This document shows, in pieces, positions 6,271 to 11,286 of a DNA stretch of 11,286 bases; position 1 is the first letter of the stretch, and every line of letters starts with the position of its first letter. The position numbers were made by a program, and so were the translations under genes. The stretch spans positions 1 to 11,286 of the forward strand of contig JAGAXP010000207.1 of the NCBI GenBank assembly GCA_017940955.1, read 5' to 3'. The notes beneath the pieces are model-generated. The model was not told the origin of the DNA. It did no database searches and saw nothing but the letters and a program-made list of their open reading frames with translations. Source of the stretch: Oribacterium sp. GTDB lineage: Bacteria; Bacillota_A; Clostridia; Lachnospirales; Lachnospiraceae.

Positions 6271-6309
6271 AATTAAATAAGTTTGTGGTGACTCCCTGTA
6301 AGTTTTCTC

Positions 6310-6315
6310 TTGACA
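6310..6315 (+). promoter_or_regulatory. Outward -35 element at the right end of the IS
   Basis: A perfect TTGACA points out of the element. At 17 bp it meets AGCTGT, which is not a -10 box, so no strong hybrid promoter for coaX is formed at this insertion site. In circularised IS110-type elements such a -35 is known to join a -10 supplied by the other end and form a junction promoter. Confidence 0.5.
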
Positions 6316-6349
6316 GGAGGTCATTACATATCAGCTGTTAGGAGGAATT

Positions 6350-7135
6350 ATGATTCTGGCTGTGGATTGTGGGAATTCCCACACGAAAATCGGATGCGTG
6401 GATAACGGAAAAGTCCTGGATCCTGTAGTTCGACTGGAAACAAATCAAAACAAAACACTTTTTGAATATGCTTCGGACATTGACCGCATATTATGTCTGA
6501 CTAACTTAAAAGAGAAGAAAACAGACGGAGTCATCATTTCCTGCGTGGTTCCTCCATTGAGAGAGGTGCTTTCGGATGCACTGAAGGTAGTGACGGGAAA
6601 AAATGCTGTAATAGTAGGTGCAGGTGTGAAATCGGGAGTTCGTTTGAAAATAGATGATCCCGGAACCATAGGTTCTGATCTGGTATCTGCGGCTTCAGCT
6701 GCCAAGAATATATACAAACTCCCAGCAATCATAGTTAATCTGGGAACTGCAACTACCATAACTGTTATCGATAAGGAAGGGACATATACCGGAGGCGTAT
6801 TCATGCCGGGAGTGACATTATCCATGAATGCACTTTCCAGAGAAACCTCTCTTTTACCTTCCATAGATCTGACACCGCCAAAGAAACTGATCTGCACTCA
6901 GACAAACGATGCCATGAAGGCAGGTATAATCTATGGCACGGCAGGGGCTATAGACGGAATCATTGACAGATTTATAGAAGAGATCGGTGATCCTTCGCCA
7001 ACCATCATTGCAACCGGAGGAATAGCCCCAAAAATCATCAAATACACAAGACATAAAATGATACTCAATGAAAACCTGCTCCTGGAGGGCCTTTGGTACA
7101 TCTGGCAGGCTAATCAGAGTTCAAGATCAAAATAA
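6350..7135 (+). CDS. coaX: Type III pantothenate kinase
   Basis: This 261-residue cytoplasmic enzyme phosphorylates pantothenate, the first committed step of coenzyme A synthesis; the type III family usually needs a monovalent cation and is not feedback-inhibited by CoA. ASKHA-fold motifs are in order: DCGNS at 6-10 (ATP phosphate binding, Asp6), GTIGSDLVSAASAA at 105-118 with the catalytic Asp110, NLGTATT at 130-136, TGGVFMPG at 147-154, ALSRETSLLP at 161-170 and ATGG at 211-214. Length is typical. The ATG at 6350 follows AGGAGG by 4 nt. Only 18 bp separate it from the insertion sequence, which lies between the gene and the best upstream promoter. It stands alone, convergent with tgt. Confidence 0.96.
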   Translation: MILAVDCGNSHTKIGCVDNGKVLDPVVRLETNQNKTLFEYASDIDRILCLTNLKEKKTDGVIISCVVPPLREVLSDALKVVTGKNAVIVGAGVKSGVRLKIDDPGTIGSDLVSAASAAKNIYKLPAIIVNLGTATTITVIDKEGTYTGGVFMPGVTLSMNALSRETSLLPSIDLTPPKKLICTQTNDAMKAGIIYGTAGAIDGIIDRFIEEIGDPSPTIIATGGIAPKIIKYTRHKMILNENLLLEGLWYIWQANQSSRSK

Positions 7136-7141
7136 TTTGCG

Positions 7142-7158
7142 TCCTCTTCAAAAGAGGA
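7142..7158 (+). other. Small hairpin after coaX
   Basis: TCCTCTT pairs with AAGAGGA around a 3-nt loop, 6 nt after the coaX stop. The following bases are ATAAACG, so the U-run needed for an intrinsic terminator is missing. It may still act as a 3'-end hairpin or weak terminator for coaX before palindrome E2. Confidence 0.3.
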
Positions 7159-7171
7159 ATAAACGTACTAT

Positions 7172-7398
7172 CAGGAGACTTAGGTCATTCATTTTAAACC
7201 GTTGAGCTGAGTTGAGAAAAATCAAAATCAGACCCCTTAGAACCACTTGGATTCATTTTTCCTTAGTCCCCTCGCCAAGTAGGAGTTTTCATCAGGAAAA
7301 TCTCCTACATTGGCGAGGGCCTAGTGGTTCTTAGGGGTCTGATTTTAGATTTTTCCGACGAAGCGATTCGGTTTAAAATGAATGACCTAAGGCTCCGT
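7172..7398 (+). repeat. Palindromic structured repeat, copy E2
   Basis: This is a 227-bp imperfect palindrome between the convergent genes coaX and tgt, homologous to E1 (2930-3159) in opposite genome orientation. It has an outer stem with AGGTCATTCATTTTAAACC on the left arm, a middle stem TCAGACCCC/GGGGTCTGA plus GAACCAC/GTGGTTC (7240-7246, 7324-7330), and an inner stem CCCTCGCCAA/TTGGCGAGGG with GTAGGAG/CTCCTAC (7279-7285, 7302-7308). The apical loop is ATCAG. The one-sided bulge at 7247-7268 (TTGG, TTC, TTTTCCTTAG) is also in E1. Relative to E1 the stems are changed but remain paired. It begins 36 nt after coaX and ends 8 nt before the tgt stop. No ORF is present. Confidence 0.85.
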
Positions 7399-7406
7399 GA
7401 TGTTTA

Positions 7407-8588
7407 TCACTCTTCCCCTCTGTCGTAGGTTCCGAGCTTATGGATAGCATCCTCTTTCCACTCTGTCCAGTTGTCGCCTCTGATGGCGCCACGGATCTCT
7501 TCAGTGAGATGATTGTAGAAATAAAGATTGTGAAGTACGCACATACGCATACCAAGCATCTCCTTGGCTTTGAGAAGATGACGGATGTAAGCTCTGCTGT
7601 AGCCGCCTGTATAGGAACCGTCCTCTCTCTTCAAACCTGCGCAGACAGGACATTTACATCCCTCTTCTATAGGTCTTTCGTCAAGCTCATACTTCTGATT
7701 GAAAAGATTCATCTTACCCTTGTGAGTATATACATGACCATGCCGTCCGTTTCTTGAAGGATATACACAGTCAAAGAAGTCAATGCCTCTGTCAACAGAT
7801 TCGATGATATTGGCAGGGGTTCCTACTCCCATAAGGTATGTGGGTTTTTCCTTAGGCAGATGCGGAACAACGATATCAAGGATATGATACATCTGCTCGT
7901 GGGTCTCACCGACTGCAAGACCGCCTACAGCATAACCATCCATATCCATCTTGCTGATGATGTCTGCGTGCTGTATGCGAATGTCATCGATTATACCGCC
8001 CTGATTGATACCGAAAAGCAGCTGATCCTTATTAACAGTATCAGGCAGTGAATTTAATCTGGCCATTTCCTTCTTACATCTTTCCAGCCATCTGGTGGTT
8101 CTTTCAACAGAGGGAAGGATATATTCTCTGTCAGCAAGAGCAGGAGGGCACTCATCAAATGCCATGGCTATGGTTGATCCGAGATTTGACTGGATCTGCA
8201 TGGATTCTTCAGGCCCCATGAATATCCTGCGGCCATCGATATGGCTTTGGAAATAAACGCCCTCTTCTTTTATTTTTCTGCCGGTTCCGGCAAGTGAAAA
8301 TACCTGGAATCCGCCGGAGTCTGTAAGTATGGGACGATCCCATTTCATGAATTTGTGAAGACCGCCAAATTTCTTTATAAGCTGATCTCCGGTGCGTACA
8401 TGCAGGTGATAAGTATTGGACAGCTCTACCTGTGTACCTATGGTTCGAAGATCGTCTGTTGATACTCCGCCCTTTATTGCAGCAACAGTACCTACATTCA
8501 TGAAAACCGGAGTCTCGATAGAGCCATGTACGGTTTCCATATGCGCCGACTTTGCACGGCCGCTGGTTTTGATGATTTCGTATTTCAT
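7407..8588 (-). CDS. tgt: tRNA-guanine(34) transglycosylase
   Basis: This 393-residue TIM-barrel enzyme swaps G34 for preQ1 in GUN-anticodon tRNAs, a step of queuosine formation. Motifs: DSGGFQVFSL at 90-99 with the general acid/base Asp90; DECPP at 145-149 and GGLAVGE at 222-228 for base recognition; FFDCVYPSRNGR at 271-282 with nucleophile Asp273; and zinc ligands Cys311, Cys313, Cys316 (CKCPVC) and His353. Between the third Cys and SRAYIRHL there are about 11 more residues than in the Zymomonas enzyme as I recall it. The ATG at 8588 has GAGG 8 nt upstream. It follows a possible 37-codon ORF and the secDF terminator. No queA or yajC is adjacent, so this is not the classical queA-tgt-yajC-secDF order; here secDF is upstream of tgt. 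Confidence 0.97.
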   Translation of the reverse strand: MKYEIIKTSGRAKSAHMETVHGSIETPVFMNVGTVAAIKGGVSTDDLRTIGTQVELSNTYHLHVRTGDQLIKKFGGLHKFMKWDRPILTDSGGFQVFSLAGTGRKIKEEGVYFQSHIDGRRIFMGPEESMQIQSNLGSTIAMAFDECPPALADREYILPSVERTTRWLERCKKEMARLNSLPDTVNKDQLLFGINQGGIIDDIRIQHADIISKMDMDGYAVGGLAVGETHEQMYHILDIVVPHLPKEKPTYLMGVGTPANIIESVDRGIDFFDCVYPSRNGRHGHVYTHKGKMNLFNQKYELDERPIEEGCKCPVCAGLKREDGSYTGGYSRAYIRHLLKAKEMLGMRMCVLHNLYFYNHLTEEIRGAIRGDNWTEWKEDAIHKLGTYDRGEE

Positions 8589-8598
8589 TGTTTGAACC

Positions 8599-8712
8599 TC
8601 AATTTCTTAGTTCCTGAAAGAGCACTCCGGGAAAGCAGCCCGGCGCCACTTTGATCATATCGTCCGGGGCAATACCATTTAACCGGTGAACATCGGTATG
8701 CAATGCAGACAT
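8599..8712 (-). CDS. Possible 37-residue ORF in the tgt leader
   Basis: This short ORF starts at ATG 8712 with a weak AGGGG ribosome site 5 nt upstream and stops at a TGA whose last two bases start the GAGG site of tgt, 10 nt before the tgt ATG. The product runs from MSALHTDVHRL to VLFQELRN and contains DDMIKVAPGCFPG; I do not recognise it. The stretch is richer in G and C than the other intergenic DNA, with GCC, CCG, GAC, GGC codons typical of a coding segment. It could be a small coupled leader protein, or the tail of a decayed gene. Support is limited to the open frame and the tight junction with tgt. Confidence 0.35.
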   Translation of the reverse strand: MSALHTDVHRLNGIAPDDMIKVAPGCFPGVLFQELRN

Positions 8713-8732
8713 CCCTACCCCTTTCGATACAG

Positions 8733-8760
8733 AAAAAGACCGACTCGCATGAGTCGGTCT
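8733..8760 (-). terminator. Intrinsic terminator of secDF
   Basis: On the minus strand a perfect 10-bp stem AGACCGACTC/GAGTCGGTCT with an ATGC loop is followed by TTTTT, 49 nt after the secDF stop codon. It is a textbook terminator. The tgt promoter candidate sits immediately upstream of it, so tgt transcripts would begin inside or next to the hairpin. Confidence 0.9.
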
Positions 8761-8762
8761 CT

Positions 8763-8791
8763 AATTTATAAGAATATTCCAATTCCGTCAA
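8763..8791 (-). promoter_or_regulatory. Candidate tgt promoter
   Basis: On the minus strand TTGACG (8791-8786), 17 bp and TAAATT (8768-8763) lie between the secDF stop and its terminator. The -35 is good and the -10 moderate. Transcription would start at the edge of the terminator stem, so the RNA would keep only part of that hairpin and might escape it. Confidence 0.45.
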
Positions 8792-8808
8792 GACTTGTGG
8801 CTAAGAGA

Positions 8809-10998
8809 TTATTTCTTAGCAGTCTTCTTTGCTGCTTTTGCTTCAAGCTTAGCTGCCTTCTCTGCTGCAACCTTTTCAGCCTGCTTCTTCATGGCGCGAT
8901 TTGTAAGGTCAAACCAGAGCGGACCTGCAATTGTTATTGAAGACCATGCACCGGCTACGATACCAACCATAAGAGGCATTGTGAAATCACGGATTGAAGA
9001 AACTCCGAAGATATAAAGCACAATAACCATGATGAAGGTTGTAAGTGAAGTATTGATGGAACGTGTAAGTGTCTGTGAAATAGCTGTATTTACACAGTCT
9101 GCCTTATCCTTTCTCTTTTCAGGATCTGCAAGATTCTCACGGATACGGTCAAATACAACGATGGTTGCATTGATGGAATAACCAACGATAGTAAGAATAC
9201 ATGCAATAAAGGTTGATCCTACTGCCCACTTAAGACCTGCATAGAATGCAACTGTCACAAGTACGTCATGTGTAAGGGCAAGAACGGAAGCTGAAGCAAA
9301 TCTGATATCCTTGAATCTGATCCAGATATAGATGAGCATGCAGATGATGGCAATGATAAATGCCCAAACCGCATCAGCCTTCATTTCATTTGAAACAGCA
9401 CCTGAAATGTTTTCTGTTGTGATCTTTGATTCATCAACAGAGAACTCGTCAACCAGCTTCTGGTAAAGGTCTTTTCTCTCTTCTGTTGTGAGAGTTCTAG
9501 TCTTAATGATAACTTCATTTGTGCCGGCTACCTTAGAAGCCTGAACAGAAGCATCACCACCGGTTACTTCCTTGAATATAGGTGAAACCTTTGCATCCAC
9601 ATCTTCAAGTGAAAGATCCTCGTTAAAGGTTACGTTTGTTGAAGAACCACCCTGGAAATCAAGATCATAATTGAAAAGATTTCCGATAGATGCCTTGTTC
9701 ATGCCAAGGAATATGAAACCTGCAAGGATCACAACTGCTGAAGCTGTATAAGCTTTTTTACGGAACTTGATGAAATCAAATATCTTGATATCCTTGCGTA
9801 CGCCGTAAAGCTTAGGATCTGTAGCTCCGAACTGTACAAATGTCCAGAGGAGGCTGCGGGTTACAAAAAGAGCTGTAATAAGTGAGATAACGATACCGAT
9901 GGCAAGTGTTGAAGCGAAGCCCTTAACGGTACCTGAACCTCTTAAGTAAAGCACTGCAGCTGCGATAAGTGTTGTGATATTTCCGTCAAGGATGGCAGAA
10001 AGTGCCTTGCTGTAACCGGCCTTGATGGAATTCTCTACGCTGTTTCCGAGACCAAGCTCTTCCTTGATACGTGTAAAAATGATGACATTGGCATCAACCG
10101 CCATACCTATGGAAAGGATGATACCTGCGATACCCGGAAGGGTAAGGGTTACTTCAAACGCCTGTAATATAACAAGTTCAAGACCTGTATACATAATGAG
10201 CGCAAGAGAAGATGTAAATCCCGGAAGCAGATAGAAAACGATCATGAAAAGCATTACCAGACCAAGTCCTATGATTCCTGCCTTTATGGATGTTGAGATA
10301 GCTTCCTGTCCGAGGGTAGCACCGATAACATTGGAACGGAGCTCTGTAAGCTGTAACGGGAGCGCACCGATACGGATGGTGGACGCGATCCTTGTTGCCT
10401 CATCATAGTCGGAAATTCCTGTGATCGAAGCCTGTCCTCCGGAGATTGCTTCCTGAACCGTAGGAGCTGAAATAACATTATCGTTATAAATGATAAACAG
10501 CGGATTGCCTACGTTGTTGGCTGTGGCATCAGCAAACTTCTTTGCACCCTCATCAGTAAATGTGAGCTGAATGATATACTCATTTGTACCATTGTTGTTG
10601 GTCATTCCGGCTGAAGCATTCTTAACATCATCACCGGTAAGAAGTACATTACCCTGAACGTCGGCAAATTGAAGTGTACCAGGCTCACCGAGCTCAGCGA
10701 GAATCTCATTGGCATCTGTTGCACCCGGAATGTCAATGTTTATACGGTTTGATCCTTCCTGATAAACCTGAGCCTCTGTTGAATAGCCCTGGGCCTTCAG
10801 CTGAAGCTTGTAAATAGTGTCGGACATCTGTTCCGCAGTTGGGTTTGGTTCAACGGTCTGATAGGTTATGGATACACCACCGTTCAAATCGAGACCGAGT
10901 TTAATGTCTCTTGCGCCATTCACTCCCAGGAAACAGAAACCGGCTGTTATAGCCAGTATCAGGAGCAGACCAAGAGCTGCTTTAAGCTTGTTGTTCAT
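8809..10998 (-). CDS. secDF: Fused SecD-SecF protein-export membrane protein
   Basis: This 729-residue RND-type membrane protein uses the proton or sodium motive force to pull exported proteins through SecYEG. It is one chain with two homologous halves. SecD half: TM1 at about 6-26, GLDLNGG at 35-41, a periplasm-side P1 domain to about 235, then helices with the conserved GMAVDANVIIFTRIKEE at 298-314. SecF half: a new first TM at about 415-432, DLDFQGGSS at 445-453, a second smaller outer domain, and helices containing the HDV motif at 577-579 and SINATIVVFDRIREN at 608-622. The C-terminus is a basic Ala/Lys tail. Such fusions are common in Firmicutes. The ATG at 10998 has AGGAAG about 9 nt upstream. 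It has its own promoter and terminator. Confidence 0.97.
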   Translation of the reverse strand: MNNKLKAALGLLLILAITAGFCFLGVNGARDIKLGLDLNGGVSITYQTVEPNPTAEQMSDTIYKLQLKAQGYSTEAQVYQEGSNRINIDIPGATDANEILAELGEPGTLQFADVQGNVLLTGDDVKNASAGMTNNNGTNEYIIQLTFTDEGAKKFADATANNVGNPLFIIYNDNVISAPTVQEAISGGQASITGISDYDEATRIASTIRIGALPLQLTELRSNVIGATLGQEAISTSIKAGIIGLGLVMLFMIVFYLLPGFTSSLALIMYTGLELVILQAFEVTLTLPGIAGIILSIGMAVDANVIIFTRIKEELGLGNSVENSIKAGYSKALSAILDGNITTLIAAAVLYLRGSGTVKGFASTLAIGIVISLITALFVTRSLLWTFVQFGATDPKLYGVRKDIKIFDFIKFRKKAYTASAVVILAGFIFLGMNKASIGNLFNYDLDFQGGSSTNVTFNEDLSLEDVDAKVSPIFKEVTGGDASVQASKVAGTNEVIIKTRTLTTEERKDLYQKLVDEFSVDESKITTENISGAVSNEMKADAVWAFIIAIICMLIYIWIRFKDIRFASASVLALTHDVLVTVAFYAGLKWAVGSTFIACILTIVGYSINATIVVFDRIRENLADPEKRKDKADCVNTAISQTLTRSINTSLTTFIMVIVLYIFGVSSIRDFTMPLMVGIVAGAWSSITIAGPLWFDLTNRAMKKQAEKVAAEKAAKLEAKAAKKTAKK

Positions 10999-11035
10999 TG
11001 GAATATCTTCCTTTTACCATAAAAATTTACTGGGG

Positions 11036-11066
11036 TCAAAAAGGCATAGTATGCCCCTGACCTTTT
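11036..11066 (-). promoter_or_regulatory. Hairpin with T-run in the secDF leader
   Basis: On the minus strand GGCAT-ACT-ATGCC is followed by TTTTT, and GGTCA/TGACC can pair around the whole unit. It lies about 10 nt after the predicted transcription start and about 40 nt before the secDF start codon. It may be a weak attenuator, or a protective 5' hairpin. The inner stem is only 5-6 bp. Confidence 0.3.
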
Positions 11067-11080
11067 AAACAGCAAACGAT

Positions 11081-11109
11081 ATTATAACAAACAAGGGGGA
11101 AACTGACAA
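11081..11109 (-). promoter_or_regulatory. Promoter of secDF
   Basis: On the minus strand TTGTCA (11109-11104), exactly 17 bp, and a perfect TATAAT (11086-11081) form a strong sigma-A promoter. Transcription would start near 11074, giving a leader of about 75 nt that holds the hairpin at 11036-11066. Confidence 0.8.
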
Positions 11110-11112
11110 GAC

Positions 11113-11140
11113 ATTGATTCGGGAGCCGAAGGGCATCAAT
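11113..11140. other. Stem-loop between divergent promoters
   Basis: ATTGA and TTCGG pair with CCGAA and TCAAT around a GAG loop, with a 5-nt bulge on one side. It sits just upstream of the secDF -35 box. Neither strand has a convincing T-run after it, so a terminator role is doubtful. Confidence 0.3.
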
Positions 11141-11189
11141 TTAAAAAGTGAATTGTAAAACTAACTTCCACCCCAATTATTCAAGATGT

Positions 11190-11242
11190 GGAAATTACTA
11201 ATTCCAAATTATACTGTAGAATTTACTAATTCTAAATGATAC
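11190..11242. repeat. Two tandem operator-like dyads
   Basis: Two 24-bp direct repeats (11191-11214 and 11219-11242) match at 21 of 24 positions with a 28-bp period. Each contains a dyad of the form GAATT-N-TAATTC; the second, AGAATTTACTAATTCT (11218-11233), has perfect 6-bp arms. TATACT at 11210-11215 lies between the dyads and could be the -10 box of the plus-strand gene that begins past the window edge. This arrangement suits a dimeric repressor binding cooperatively. Confidence 0.45.
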
Positions 11243-11275
11243 ATTCCATAAGTTCATCCACATATGCACTCCGGC

Positions 11276-11286
11276 ATTAAGGAGGA
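11276..11286 (+). promoter_or_regulatory. Ribosome binding site of an off-window plus-strand gene
   Basis: The window ends in TTAAGGAGGA, a consensus Shine-Dalgarno sequence on the plus strand with no start codon yet in view. A plus-strand gene divergent from secDF probably starts within about 10 bases to the right. Confidence 0.55.

Larger units (their letters stand above)
4689..6331 (+). mobile_element. IS110/IS1111-family insertion sequence
   Basis: This is a 1,643-bp element bounded by perfect 16-bp inverted repeats, ATATGTAATGACCTCC at 4689-4704 and its complement at 6316-6331. Each is flanked on the outside by the dinucleotide CA (4687-4688 and 6332-6333), which fits the short shared core left by IS110-type recombination. 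It holds one intact DEDD transposase gene and about 400 nt of structured non-coding DNA after it. Inverted repeats plus a long 3' non-coding end place it nearer the IS1111 branch than the IS110 branch, whose guide RNA is 5' of the gene. Exact ends are inferred from the repeats and the CA pair, and could be off by a few bases. It looks complete and potentially active. Confidence 0.85.

Noticed and set aside
6445..6897. 150-codon minus-strand frame inside coaX
   Set aside because: It is an antisense shadow of coaX, which has all type III kinase motifs on the plus strand.

Overview
The window looks like a chromosomal segment of a low-to-mid GC Firmicute, most likely a Lachnospiraceae-type clostridium (Butyrivibrio-like). 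This rests on the two-subunit NAD-linked dihydroorotate dehydrogenase (pyrK-pyrD), the fused SecDF, a type III pantothenate kinase, strong AGGAGG ribosome sites and sigma-A type promoters. No database search was possible, so the taxonomic placement is inference.

Layout, left to right. (1) 112-2907, minus strand: a pyrimidine operon read as promoter, 63-codon leader ORF, terminator hairpin, pyrK, pyrD, pyrF. It encodes the membrane-independent dihydroorotate dehydrogenase and OMP decarboxylase. The leader ORF is U-rich and its stop codon lies inside the terminator hairpin, which is the layout of a translation-coupled, UTP-sensing attenuator. (2) 2930-3159: a 230-bp imperfect palindrome (copy E1). 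(3) 3182-4349, minus strand: an AraC-family regulator followed 7 nt later by a solo HicB-fold protein with no HicA toxin beside it. (4) 4350-4688: intergenic promoters for araC (minus) and probably for the original coaX leader (plus). (5) 4689-6331: a complete IS110/IS1111-family element with perfect 16-bp inverted repeats, an intact DEDD transposase and about 400 nt of highly structured 3' non-coding DNA, the expected place for its guide (bridge/seek) RNA. It sits 18 bp upstream of the coaX start codon. (6) 6350-7135, plus strand: coaX. (7) 7172-7398: a second 227-bp palindrome (copy E2). (8) 7407-8588, minus strand: tgt (queuosine tRNA modification), preceded by a possible 37-codon ORF. (9) 8809-10998, minus strand: a secD-secF fusion with its own promoter and terminator. 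(10) 10999-11286: the secDF promoter region, a pair of operator-like dyads, and a ribosome site at the right edge for a plus-strand gene starting outside the window.

The genes are mostly housekeeping: pyrimidine synthesis, coenzyme A synthesis, tRNA modification and protein export. The unexpected content is between them. E1 and E2 are homologous over their whole length, but where their stems differ in sequence the differences are matched on the opposite arm, and both keep the same one-sided bulge. Read in that shared sense, each lies 22-36 nt after the stop codon of the gene before it (hicB, coaX). They look like a structured repeat or RNA family that I do not recognise. Together with the pyr leader and the insertion-sequence guide RNA region, this is the best candidate for something undescribed here.
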